This document shows, one piece after another, positions 10,093 through 21,774 of a stretch of DNA of 64,000 nt (its first letter is position 1; every line of letters begins with the position of its first letter). The notes under the pieces are model-generated. The model had not been told where the DNA came from, made no database searches, and was given only the letters and a program-made list of their open reading frames with translations. A program made the translations under genes and the position numbers. The DNA comes from Cylindrodendrum hubeiense. Its lineage: Eukaryota > Ascomycota > Sordariomycetes > Hypocreales > Nectriaceae. The stretch lies in NCBI GenBank assembly GCA_014621425.1, contig JAANBB010000012.1:1-64000 (forward strand). The letters run 5' to 3'.

Positions 10093-12509
10093 GATAACAT
10101 GACAGTGGGATATGTATCAGATAGGAGAGGTGACGGGGTCGATTCGAGACGTATGGATGTAGACGTAGGGAGGAAGGATGGACGAGGTCGGTCACAGACG
10201 GTCGTTGAGCTTCGAGTAACGACGAAAAAGGGGTGAGACTGTCGTGTCTTCTGCTTTATCAATTTACGGGAGTACTGGAGGTAGATATGCGGGGTTGAGC
10301 ATCGCAAGAGTGCAGGCAGTCAAGAGTAGGCCGGATCGGTGTCGAAGTCGGGTAATCGGGCCCGACCCTGATTAAATACACACGCATACCACTCTACCAC
10401 TACAAATATAAACGGATGCGCATTCGTTATGTTTTCACCTTTAAATTAAATGGCCGAGCCAGGAATGTCATACTTTCCCCCTCGCAGCACAGACCAATCC
10501 TGGATCTCTCGCGATTAAAGCACATTCCAATTGATTGAGAGTACGTTCAAAACAAGCAGAGATCGCCAAGAGGCAGTACCGAGACCGACGCCTTTGGGAT
10601 CCCGCAAACCAAAACCCAATTGCTTCAAAGCTAAATAAAGTGCCATCTCCGGAGCTTCTTGAGCTTGAGCTTCGTGAGCTTCTCGAGCTTAGGTGCGCTC
10701 CGCTTCTGGAAAACAGCGATGCATTGATTGTGGCGACCTGAGAGCCGAGCGGTGAACCTCCCCCTTTGGATAAGATCGTGATCTGGTAGGAGAGGCTCTG
10801 TCTCAGCCATAAATACAACAATCAGGAGCGAGATTATGGCAATAGGGACCGGAGAGTGCGGGTAATTTGGGGGATGGCGTACGAACCTGGCTAGAGGTGG
10901 CTGTGAGATCCATGTGGTCTCGGTTCAATTGTGATACGTGCCGAGAGGATCAACACAATCGCTGGGCCGTGTCTCGAATCTTCAACGAACAATGGGTCCA
11001 CCTCATGTATAAACCGCGCATACAATTGCGCCATGTTGTAGGTCAGCAATCTAGACGCGTGGAAGACTCATGGGCAGACGGTGACCACATTTCCCCAACA
11101 TATCTGGCGGCGATTTCCTTTCCGTTCAGGGCCATTGACGCAGGTACCGGTCAGCAACTTGGCAAAATACGGCGAGTTGCAGGTGGCGATCAGCAGGTGA
11201 TCATATCACTATGCGATTAATTGCCCATCATTCATACCAATGACCCAGCAGGGAGACCCTGGTCCCTCTGTAGTATCGACACGACTTCAGCTCAACAGGC
11301 ATCAGGCGCCTGCCGCACCAGCTGAATGATTGGCATTTACACATATGACGGGTTGAAGCGATTCCTTCTATTGGCTCCGTTGCCTTGTTTTATGTGACCC
11401 TGGACTGGGTGCCTCGAAAGAAAGTGAGGAGGTCCGAGTTCGTTAATGCCACCATATTACATCGCCCAAAATGGAGTAGGGTTACATTTGGCCAACGGAC
11501 CAGCGTCATCGATTACTGTTGTTCAATTTCATCGTCATCCATTTTATCTCTTGGGCAGTGGTCAATTGAACCGAGGTCTTGGTGAAGCCAATGCAGGCAC
11601 ATTTTCCTTGACATCTCGTCAGACTTTACCAAATAGCCATTGCAGTTAGTGAATTAATCTCAGATGTAATCGCTCCCTCTAAACCGTAGTCTCTCCACTT
11701 CCAACCATTATCGGATTGTCGCAAAATTCTTTATTTAGCTTACCCGCTCAGATGCATTACGTACCTGTTGGAAAACATGATGGATGCATCCATGAGGGCT
11801 GCCGACGTTCCGTCCCCAGGCGATGCCCCGATTTGCCACTTCTTTACCATTTTGCCTCTCAACTAGCATTCTTGGACGCAGCAGCCCGAATACGCAGCAA
11901 ACGTTCTATTTCAGCTGAAAGGTGGCAAGATTGTCCCCTCCTTGTCGTATTGAAAGGACTCTAGAACAAGATTTTCCCTTCTAATCTTGGACTGCTTACT
12001 CCATCCAATTGGTCCTGGGATAAATCAAGGTCCTGAAATTACTTTGAAGCTCGGCAATCACACTGTAATTTCCCGAGAAGGAGGGGAACTGCCGAAACGG
12101 GATGCTTATCCTTTCTCCATTTGGGCAAGCTGCGTTGCGCCGGATCCATTCGAGGAGTTGTGTGGACATTATGTTTCTCTAAGAAAACCATGTAAATAGT
12201 TTCCGATGGTGCTATTAACATGGGCTCCAATTAACACAAATGACATCAAGCTGGCTTGAGAAGTTGGTTACCTAGCCCATAGAAACACTGCTAAGACAGG
12301 GATAATCGAGGATGGCGATTATCGTCACAGTCGTCACATTCCGAATCAGACGTGCCGAATCAGACGTACGGAATGAGTTCAAGTACGACTGGGCTGTTGT
12401 CTATAAATACTGCCTTCCTCATCTAGAATGCTTTCCCTCTTTGCATCAACTTCATTACCTCTCTCAAAAGACATCCTACTTGACAATACTTGAAAACTCG
12501 CATCTCAAA
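10093..12509. other. Gene-poor region between 7TM gene and hydrophobin
   Basis: Only unsupported frames are present. Around 10648-10692 a GAGCTT word recurs several times in quick succession. The last 200 bp form the hydrophobin promoter, annotated separately. No RNA gene or mobile element was found. Confidence 0.5.
12341..12409 (+). promoter_or_regulatory. Hydrophobin promoter: duplicated 13-mer plus TATA box
   Basis: CCGAATCAGACGT occurs twice, at 12341-12353 and 12355-12367, followed by a TATA box (TATAAATA, 12402-12409) about 100 bp before the start codon. The paired 13-mers are a candidate activator site. The factor is unknown. Confidence 0.55.
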
Positions 12510-12904
12510 ATGAAGTTCACTACCGCTCTTGTTGGCCTCTTCGCTGGTCTCGCTGTTTCAGTTCCCACAGCTGAGAAGCGCCAGACCTATGTCCCTTGTT
12601 CTGGACTCTATGGAACCTCTCAATGCTGTGCAACGGACATCCTTGGTGTTGCGGATCTTGATTGTGCCAACCGTGAGTCGAAACACTTTGGCTCATGGGG
12701 CTATACTAACAATTCAACAGCTTCTTCTACCCCCTCTAGCACTGATAACTTCAGTGCAATCTGCGCGGAGATTGGTCAGCGGGCACGGTGCTGCGTGCTT
12801 CCAATTGTGAGTTTATGTCAAAATATCAAGAGTAATGTCACTGATGATTGCTGTAGCTTGAACAGGGAATCCTTTGTCAAACCCCCTCGGGTGTCCAAGA
12901 TTAA
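12510..12904 (+). CDS. Class II hydrophobin
   Basis: The product is a small secreted amphiphile that self-assembles at air-water interfaces and coats hyphae and spores. Exons are 12510-12672, 12721-12806 and 12857-12904 (introns 48 and 50 bp), giving 98 aa. The signal peptide is MKFTTALVGLFAGLAVS, followed by a Kex2-like KR at residues 25-26. The mature part carries the eight-cysteine pattern C-x9-CC-x11-C-x16-C-x8-CC-x10-C, the class II spacing, with family landmarks CCATDILGVADLDC and FSAICAEIGQRARCC. Splicing matters: without intron 2 the frame runs on for about 60 codons and the eighth cysteine is lost. A TATA box and a duplicated promoter word lie upstream. It is isolated, with no other hydrophobin in the window. 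Confidence 0.96.
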
Positions 12905-13265
12905 GAATCTAACTAGCACGAACTGCATGAAGTGTTCATCTGGGTACACGATGCTGAGATCATGTTTCGGTGTTTGTCGCAGTGCAAAGTGCTGAACCTG
13001 CGCTAGTCGGACTTGTTTGTAAGAACGTGAGTATGGTGGATAAATAGGATACATAGGCAAGGGCAAACAAAATCGAAGCTCATTGAATGATTTAATTGTA
13101 CATACCTGTATAGTGATTGAGTCTTTCCCATTCTCGGGGTCTTGCTGTGGTGATCGGAGATTTTTCTCTCACGGATGGCTGGCTCCCAAATTACTCACCG
13201 TAGGGCGATGAAAATAGCATTGAGTCTTAATGTCTAATGGTGAACAAACTTTTAATTAAAGATAA
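12905..13265. other. Intergenic, hydrophobin 3' flank to tRNA
   Basis: No gene is seen. The region holds the hydrophobin 3' UTR and the flank of the tRNA gene. Confidence 0.5.
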
Positions 13266-13354
13266 GCGTCCATGGTGTAACGGTTATCATTATCGCCTTC
13301 CATCTCACCGTGGATTGCTAGCGATAGACTCGGGTTCGACTCCCGATGGACGCA
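13266..13354 (+). tRNA. tRNA-Gly (anticodon UCC), with 17-nt intron
   Basis: The 7-bp acceptor stem GCGTCCA/TGGACGC closes at 13266-13272 and 13347-13353, with discriminator A at 13354. The D-arm box TGGTGTAACGG and the T-arm TCGGG-TTCGACT-CCCGA are both canonical. The anticodon stem ATCGC/GCGAT (13292-13296, 13321-13325) encloses 24 nt, namely a 7-nt loop with anticodon TCC (13299-13301) and an intron at 13303-13319. The intron contains TGGA, complementary to TCCA of the anticodon loop, as expected for a eukaryotic tRNA intron. The mature length is 72 nt. It reads GGA glycine codons. Confidence 0.92.
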
Positions 13355-13819
13355 ACGTACCAAACACCTGGCTTCCATTTTTGCCTCAATCAGAGCGATT
13401 AACTACTGGGGATACCTTTTACCAGGTTTTCGGCTCAATCAATTCCGCCCAGTGGCTTAATTTTTGCAAGCTGGTCGTGATTATCCGACCTTGCACTTGC
13501 TAAAAATAGTCAGCAGTGGTAAAAATTGACGGTTCCCGTCCCCATTATTATGAAGCCTAACTCGCTAGGCTAGCCTGGCGCCAGTTGGTCGAGCAGCTAG
13601 TATGTAGAATAGCCAGAGGCTGAAATAACACTATGCAAGCGTTTATGAATATACAGTTTGGCAACTTCTACAATATGTAAATAAATCTGATGTTGATGAG
13701 GAGAATCTGGAGTTATATCTAGTGAACATTCTGGTTAGCCAGAGATCGGACTCTATGTACAGTGAAGGAACCGCCTGAGGAATAGGTACATAGTATGTAT
13801 TGGCCCTTCATCGGGACGG
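13355..13819. other. Intergenic between tRNA-Gly and NACHT gene
   Basis: No coding or RNA feature is supported. It includes the 3' flank of the NACHT gene. Confidence 0.5.
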
Positions 13820-16800
13820 CTAGGTCTTACTCTGTTTCTTTCTTTCGTCCATAGACTCGCGTAGATGATGCATCATGCTATCATCGAAGGAACGACTGTC
13901 TGGATTCGACAGACCCGGCAAATTCGCACCCGGAGTTCCCAATACCAAAGACCCTCTCATCGCCACCTTCTTCTTTTCCAGAATGTAGTGTTTCATTCGA
14001 TTGGGAATGTTTCCTTCAATATCTTCCTCGTAATAGTTCTCACTTTCGTCCTCATCTTCATCATCAACCCGACGGTGTTCGTTTCTCTCGTCAGCTCTCG
14101 ATTTCCAGTATTCGCTCAACACCTCGTCCTCCTGGAGTCCTGCGTCCTCTAAATCAAAAAGACCAAAGTGAATAAGTGCCTCGTGGAGATCGTCTTCCCT
14201 CTCAGTTTCTGCAAGCACAGCTTCAATTTGAGTCTCAAAGGTTGGCAATTTGGGGGTTCCTTCCGCTGCTAAGAAAGCAAGAGGATCAGCATAGTCTTCC
14301 AAAGCTTGTAGCCGCTCCTCTTCGAGTTTCTCAGTGAGATGAAGTAATCGTTCGAAAGATTCTTCATGCAAATTATCTGCTTCTAAGCCTGAATCCCTGA
14401 GACCTTTCTCTCTCGTGCGCTGCCTGCGAGGTATCTCAGGATGTTTCGTCAATTGCTGCGGCTTCAATTCTTCAAGACCTTGCCTTAATTTCACAAACCT
14501 CTGCGCCGCTTTGGCAGAATTTGTGTTCCCGGCGTTCCGGGTTTGAATAAACCAGTCATCTATGGCATTAAAGCGTTTCAAAAGGTGCTTAAGGACTCTT
14601 TCGTCATGTTCTTGGAAGTCGTGATCTTCCAATTTATTTGACAGCCACATGGGCTTCCAACGATTGCCCGCTTCGTGCTCTGATGTCCATGTCCTGTGCA
14701 CTCTGATCCATGTTTGGAATAGATCAGTGCCGGGCTGTAGTAAATCATCGTATCTAGAGTCTAGAGATTTGCGCAATGGTCGGTAGTGTTGGATCCAATG
14801 AATCGATGCATATGGGAAGAATCCACGTGTCGGATCTTTTCGACACTTCTCAAAATACGCGGCAATTGCTTCTTCATCCCATGCCCCGGAGCCCGCGCTG
14901 TCTCCTTCAAGTTCGAACATTTTGATGTAACGAACGCAAATTTGGAGAAGTGATTGGTTTGCTTCGTCCATATTTATAGGCTGCCAAGTTTCATCTGAAT
15001 GATAGGCAAGAACACACGTTTCTAATGTGCTACTTAAGGTCAGAGGTTGAGTTCGATGATCCACCCGATTAAACTCGAAGGATGCGTTGATCAAGAATGA
15101 ACGTGCTGTTTGGTGGACGAGATGCAATCTTCGGCTTCGGATTCTGACAAAATGGCCGCAGAGCTGACGAATGTGGTTGTCAAAGGGCCGGTGAAGTTGT
15201 TGACCGAGTATCTCAAAGAATCTTTCTCGCGATTGAGAGGAAGGGGAGCTCTTCTTTATCTTCTGATCTTCTGACGGCTTGCTACTCGCGAGAGCCTTAG
15301 CTTTGCGGGACCGTGTCAGGTTCGCGGCATTTTCAGCTTCCTTATCATCCCAGACTTCTACTGCCACACACATTTCTTCGATAGTTAGTGGGCGAGCTGA
15401 AGCAAGAACAATCGACAAAAGTTTTCTTGTCTTTTCAGGAAATGCTCTTGATGTTCCCATCAGAAGTTGTTGATACACGTCATCGAGACTAGAAGTATGG
15501 AGTATTTTCTCCAGCTGTACCACAGATATCCCATTTATCGTCGAATCCTCGACCATTTTGATGACTAGGGATATCCAGAGAAACGTAAAGTCAGCTCCAG
15601 CAACTAACCTTTTGCGCAAGCGCTCAAGGACATCTTCGGGGAGTGCAGAGGCCGATGCAAGATCGCTGATCTTCCACTGCGCGAATCGAATAATATCGGC
15701 GGTAAGTGCCTCATTTTCGTCTTCTCCAGCAAGTCTGAATTTATTACTGTGGTTGACTCGAAGCATATTCTTATCTGTGAATAGACCTAGAACCTGCTGT
15801 ATGAGGCTAGTTGGACGACTGAGAAGGATGACTTTCAAGCTGCATCTGGAGAGGCGGGATTCGGTGGCACTGTGCGAGTCAAAAAATGCAGAGAATGCGG
15901 TAATAAACTGGCGAAGAGACTGCGCTTCACATTCATCCAGTCCATCTAGAATCCAAATAATATCTTTTGCACTGGAATCGCTGACGCTGTTGACAAGAAT
16001 GGGCCATAGTGTAGAGAATCTGTTGACAATTTGGCTGGGAATGCCATCAATCTTCTTCATGGCGTGCTTGATCAAACCATGCTGTGAGCGATACAGCTGG
16101 TATAGAAGAGCAGATATCGCAACCGATGCGTTGTTTTGGTGACTGATGCCGTCCATGAAGAAGAAATAACCCAGATTCCGAAGTGTGCCTGCATCTTGTT
16201 TCTCTTGGAAGTGATTGACAATAAACTTGGCAAGTACAGATTTCCCGCAGCCCGCATTTGAGGTGATCCAGAGTAAAGAGGATCCGGGCCACGACTCCCA
16301 CTGCTGCCATTTTTCATGAGACAGAACCCATTCGCACGTCCCTGGGATTGAGTCATCGAGCTGGCCAAGTTGGTGTTCAGAGTCTGCATTCAGTTGGCCA
16401 ATACAGCTCTCCTCACAATCAGTGAACGCTGGATAAGGAATCATCAGTGTCTTGATCATCGCCTAGGGATTAAATCATCACTCACGAGGATCAATGTTTT
16501 CTCCTGGCGAGTCCAGTATATCGAGGATGGCGAAGATAGCTGCTTGGTACCGTTGATCAGTTGATGAGGGGAATTTGCAAATGGTAGAATGGTTTGACGA
16601 TGAGGCAATGTCAAGCTCGTTGCTCCAGCCCAGCGTGGCCGAATCCCTTTCCACTACCTATAAAACAGATCGCATTAGGTGACCTGAGCGATGGAGGATG
16701 GAGGGTTTAAACTCACCCGACAGTTCAGTTTCGGTATAAACTCTGTCTCATAGAAACTCTGGATCTTTAGGTTACCTCCCCGGTATACAAACGAATCCGA

Positions 16801-17658
16801 TATGAGCTTCAGCATATCTGAATTGACTTTCAGGTCTTTAGACAGCTTCACATTCATCGAAACCCCGAATGATGCGGCCTGGACGGCACGAGCTGCGATG
16901 CTGCCCCAAAAGGCCAGGTCGGATCCTCTATGAGGAGTAGCAAAGAATACCACCCCTTGGATGTTCTCTAGCAATGATGCATAATAGCGATTTTGCTCAT
17001 GAGCTCTGATGATGGCCTGAAATTGTTAGAGTCCTTTACAATGATATCAGATGGGGACACCCACTTGCTTGAAAACGATGCCACCCAGACTGTGGCACAC
17101 AAAAACAATCGGTCTCCCCCTCTCTATCCCACTCTTCCGCTTTGCTCTGAGTGCAACAAGAAGTTCCGATGCGAAGTCGCGGACGTCGGAATCAGCTCGA
17201 CTGAAATAAGACGTTGAGTTATAGCCAAAACTGAGAACCCGGGCATTTGGAATATCTTTCGGAAGGCAGGATGAGTCGTTTAACCAGTTGACTCGCGTCG
17301 TCTTATCGATCCAAGTCTTCTCACGGTGGCCGTTGAGCCCGTGAATGGCGACAATGTCTACGGCATCTTGCTTGTCGGGCGGTTGGCTGACGAGCTCCTT
17401 CAAACCGAATGGGGAATCGCTGATAAGAGATTGTGGGGATGACTTCGAAGCCTCGCCGCTAAAACCATGCGCAGAGAGAGCCGGGGACGGACTGGGCCGG
17501 GATGGGCCAGGTGTGGTGAGTTGATTCCCGGCGTGACGCTGCTCATCCTGATCGGCTGGCGTGATTGCGGAGGCCTCGTGGTGAGGGGCCGCAGCCTGGT
17601 CTGCCTGGTCTGCCTGATGCGACTTTTTGGACAGCCACCGTCCCAAGCGGCGATGCAT
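13820..17658 (-). CDS. NLR-type protein: alpha/beta-hydrolase (lipase-like) plus NACHT
   Basis: Four exons on the minus strand (17658-17065, 17016-16717, 16657-16486, 16428-13820; introns 48, 59, 57 bp) encode 1224 aa. After a disordered Pro/Ser-rich leader comes an alpha/beta-hydrolase effector domain: IHGLNG (105-110), LSFGYNS and the nucleophile elbow C-H-S-L-G-G with Ser190, then FFATPHRGS in exon 2. A NACHT NTPase follows, with P-loop NAGCGKS (413-419) and Walker B IIWILDGLDECE (512-523). This is a typical fungal NOD-like receptor with a lipase/esterase-type N-terminus, linked in known cases to heterokaryon incompatibility and non-self recognition. It is unusual in lacking recognisable WD40, ankyrin or TPR repeats. 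The C-terminal half is a charged, helical, partly acidic region (DDEDEDESE near the end), so what it senses is unclear. It lies upstream of, and on the same strand as, a broken second NLR gene. Confidence 0.9.
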
Positions 17659-18753
17659 CGCTGGAAACCCCTAGCGGGGCTAAGGAAGAATTATGGACGT
17701 ATTTTTAGAGGCGCGGTAGTGGAGGCTGCGACATAGGATAGCTTAGAATAGGACAATCCACGGATCGCAGTGACGAGGCACTTTGGGTTCTTGTCAGACA
17801 TAAATTTGTGTGTGACGTGTGACTGGCTCGGGTCACATTGGATATGCACGTCAGCGCCTCGAACAAATAGCAGAAGACCTCTTAATTAGCGCTAATGATG
17901 AGAACCGAGATGAACATCCCTGCGACCTACCAGCACGTGTTCTGTGATGAAAGCGTCGATTTAGTTTACTACGCTGGCCCTTCTACAAGTAACGCATTCA
18001 CGAATAGTGGGTTAAATATAAACGGGCTATAGGGCGCCCAAGTCGCAGGTTCGACTTCAGGTGGCTGCATCCACTGCCGATTAAATTGTTGAACATTTTC
18101 AGTTTAGTGATAGCCTGCACACCTCAGATTCACTGTCGAAAGACCAGCTAATGGGATCATGGTCACTTGGTCAACGAACAGCCAGTTCAAGGACTTTGTG
18201 GAACAGTGTCGTTGTCTGTTCTTGGAGTTGATTACACAGGGTTAATGAGTCGAGAACTTTTTTTCCCTTTTTTTTTCTCTACTAACGTGAATTGAGACAG
18301 ATAGAGAGAGATATGCTACCAAATTCTGGTTTTGTAGGGATTAACTAGAGTTACTGAGACTTCACACGTGTTAAACAGCGGTCATCAATTAGGAGTTAGA
18401 AAGCTTATTAAACTGTCAAAGTCTTTTAAGCCGAACTTCAATGCTAGACTGACATCTCGGAACCTGTTAATTAGGCATTTGATACCTCTCTTCCATCTGA
18501 CTCCCTGGCGACAAAAGGGTGAAAGCGAAGACACATGCCAGAATAGTCTGAGTAAGAATCAGGGCACCGGAATGACTTCCTGCTTGCTCAAACAAAGGCC
18601 AAGGTGTTTCAAATTGAATAGAGATATTACATGGCATACGAAGCTAACCGTGTCGCAGATGGTTCCAATTCCTTGCAATGCGCAAGTCTTGCCATATCAC
18701 TAAGATTTAGTAAGATACAAGGACGAAATGAATTCGCTAGTCGTCTCATTCTA
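17659..18753. other. Intergenic between the two NLR loci
   Basis: This holds the presumed promoter of the NACHT gene (first few hundred bases) and the 3' flank of the patatin NLR pseudogene. No gene is supported. A pyrimidine run lies near 18258-18280. Confidence 0.5.
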
Positions 18754-21700
18754 TTACCTTCTCATGGATCTCATAATACTCTGGAGTAGTTTTTCTGATA
18801 GCAGCCTATCAGGGTGGTCCTCATACAGGGTCGTATTCTGAATAGCCACCACAACCTCGATTAACTGCAACGCCTCCTCTAGCTGCCCTTTCTTCGCACG
18901 CATTCTCGCAAGCTCGTGCTGTGATGCAAGTCGATCAGGATGCTCTTTCGTTAATATCTTTTCCTGTATCGCCATCACGTACTCAAGCAGATCGACTGCT
19001 TTTTCTATCTGGCCTCCCTCCCCGTATAGGCTAGCAAGGTTGTGCTGTGATGCAAGTCGATCAGGATGCTCCTTTCTCAATGTTTTTTCCTGTATCACCA
19101 CTATGTCTTCCAGTAGCTGGACTGCCTTCTGTATGCGCCCATTATCAGCATATGCTTGGGCAAGGTTGTGTTGTGTTGATAGTCGATCAGAGTCGGCTAG
19201 ATTCAAGGTCTCCTCATAAGCCAATGCACGCTCCAGAACCTCGATTGCTTCATTTGTCCTTCCATCAGTACGTAGACAACCCCCAGCGGAATAACTCAAG
19301 TCGCACAGGTTTTTATTATAGGTTCCTTTACCCGCTTGAAGTACTCTGAGTACATGTGGTAGGCACTGCTGCCAAAGTTCTCGATTCTCCCACTCATACG
19401 ACGGGAATACTTTTTTAAGTTGCCTGGCCGCATCCTGTGCGGTTTTCTCTGTACTATTCTGTGCATCAATCCATTCCCGCGTCGCTAAATGAACAAGTCG
19501 ATGCATATCGAATGTCTCGCCGTCTCCTCTTCTATTTAGGAATCTATACCCACAGAGTGTACCAATCGCTTTCGTGGCTTGTTGTTCTGACTCCATGCTG
19601 GGTATAATCCATCTAGGGATCGCCTTTGGCTCAATATGTGACGCGAATGAAAGAAGGGTTGCGGCAGACTCGTTATTTTTGCGGATCTGATTAAAAGATA
19701 TAATCCAGGTAGTTGCTACTGAACTTTGACTGCCGCTGTAATGGGTGTTGTCGTGAAATTCGGTATGCAGCAACTCGATTAGATCTTTATCTGTATTTTT
19801 GCAAAGTCCAAGGTATTCAGTGATGGGAACCTTTTGGTGCTCATGTAGGCGGCTGCTTGAGCAATCGCCAGCGGAAGATAGGTGAGCTTCTCCAGAAGGC
19901 TAGTTAAAACCTCTACGTCCTGAAGCTGATTCTTCTGAACTAATGACTTTTCCAAGACAGACTTCGCTTCTTCTCGGCTCATTTCTTCCAGCTCAATCGC
20001 ATCGCCTGCCGCAACTCTGACTGCTACCTCTTGAGACCTTATTGTGAATAGGATCCGTCCACAGTCGCTTTGTGGGAGATAGTCGTGGATCCCACGCGGT
20101 TGCTCCGACGAACCATAGATAACAGTCATGTCACCAGCATTGTCGACAATGAGAAGTCATTTTCCCGCCTCCTCCGAGCTCAAATGCTATAGGAAGACTT
20201 CTTGAGGATCTTTTTGATTATCATCGTGAATGCTCAGCTTTTTTATGATCTCGGTGCATGCCTGCTCGAAGCTTGCGTTGCTTAGTGCAGGCACCCATAG
20301 CACAGAATACGACGGCTTGTTTTCTTTCGCCCAATGCGCAAATTGTAGGGCGACTTGAGTTTTGCCCATACCGCCAAGCCCGGCAAGGGCAATTTTTTGA
20401 GTGTCATTCTCTGTGAACAGTAATTTGGCAAGCTTATCGATCACTGCCTCGCGTCCCACAAAACGGCGGTTCCTGGGAAACCGGAGATAGTATACAATAT
20501 TACCTTTCCCAGGGTTAGCTGCAGTACTATCCTAGAATGCATTTACTCATATACTAACTTGTCTCTGAGCCCAATTCCAGGACAGCCTGCCTCCTGGGTG
20601 GGATATGGGTCACGCAGGCAAAGGCATCCACAAACTTCTTCATCTCCATTTCGTTATCGGTCAAGTAGTTTTTTGTATGCGCAGCAATTGTACTTGACTT
20701 CTCCCAATCGGATAACGTAACATCCTTCAGGCCTTGGTCGACATTGAACCGGTAGTATTGACCACCATCTCCAAATCGCCTCTTGAGATTGAATGCCACC
20801 TTTTTCGAAGATGATGCCATTTTCTTTAGTGCCTTGAGAATGGACTTCTGTGTATCGTCGATGGTAACAACATCCCCGAGACCGGTACCAATGCTAAGGA
20901 TCTGCATTTCCTTGCGGTCTGGAAATTGCTGTTCGGCCTCTCGAATCAGCACCTCACATGGGTTAATCCAGCATCCACATATTCAATCCCCAGCTCGCCG
21001 ACCTTGATTGATTTGAAGAAATTCGTTGCTGCCGATGTTGCTCGTGCAATCTGCCACACTGTACACCCATCAAGGTCGGCGGATGTATCGTATGTCTTAA
21101 AGAGAATTGGTGGGGCATCAATATTGACCTTTTTAATAGCCAGGACAACCCTAGATGGTGTTAAAAACTACTTGTTTGAGACAACACGGGTAACATACGT
21201 CTTGGTGCATAAACTGTTACGGAATTCCATCTCGTCATGTTCGCAACTCTGGATAGTGGACTGGCCTCGGGCCCGGTGATTCACACAATCTGGATGCGTG
21301 CAGAATTCTCTGACTGTCTCTTTGATGGCTTCTTTTAACGCTTTGGCAGAGAACGCTCCCAATGGCGATGCTGGGAGAAGCGATCTTCGCTTCGGAGTGA
21401 ATGCCTTCTGGGCCACTTTTGTGTACGCCCGTAAGCATTCTTGAACGGTCATGCCTAATCTCCCAAGCATAATGGCAATGATTATGTAGTCTGTCAGTGA
21501 AATGAGCATCTGGAGGAATTGAAAAACGTACCCGCCTGTGCTCGTGCCACCAATCAAGTCGAAATGTTTACATGGTCTGGGCACTTGATTGAGGCCTTGT
21601 GTTATGCGGAGGTTCTCCATGATTTCCTGGAGAATCATGAGGCTATATATGCCACGAACTCCCCCTCCATCTAGAGCAGTTAGCAGTGTGATTAGCTTAG

Positions 21701-21774
21701 GAGTGGTGTGCATTACCGAGAGAGAGGACCCTCAGGGGTCGGGTGGGGGATTTCGTTGTCGCCGTTCGGCTCAT
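18754..21774 (-). pseudogene. Broken NLR gene: patatin - NB-ARC - TPR
   Basis: The gene reads from an ATG at 21774 through a patatin-like phospholipase domain, an NB-ARC NTPase and tetratricopeptide repeats to a stop at 18754. Visible parts are DGGGVRG and GTSTGG (oxyanion loop and catalytic Ser), D-A-G with the catalytic Asp, GGMGKT (P-loop), LLIVDNAGD (Walker B), ILFTIRS, LPLAIAQAA and three 42-residue TPR units. Plausible introns are 21671-21716, one after CTKT near 21170, and one near 20530-20570. At least five lesions break it: a frame change between GTSTGG and IAIMLGRL (about 21480-21530); a deletion-type frameshift after DAG (about 20962-20970); in-frame TAG at 20187-20189; in-frame TGA at 20157-20159; and a one-base loss in the T run at 19832-19835. 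No intron removes the two stops without also deleting Walker B. It appears to be a recent pseudogene. Some indels might be consensus errors, but not the two nonsense codons. Confidence 0.85.
18916..19071 (-). repeat. TPR-encoding 126-bp direct repeat
   Basis: The 30-nt word at 18916-18945 recurs identically at 19042-19071, exactly 126 bp (42 codons) apart. It encodes the HPDRLASQH part of adjacent TPR units. Near-identity at the DNA level points to recent repeat duplication or conversion, common in fungal NLR repeat domains. Confidence 0.8.

Noticed and set aside
10535..10741. Possible bZIP-like frame (basic stretch followed by Leu-rich repeat)
   Set aside because: The Leu/Glu-rich part comes from a simple GAGCTT nucleotide repeat and the basic part lacks the bZIP Asn/Arg signature.
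18045..18065. tRNA-like B box (GGTTCGACTTC)
   Set aside because: No matching A box, acceptor stem or anticodon arm can be folded around it.
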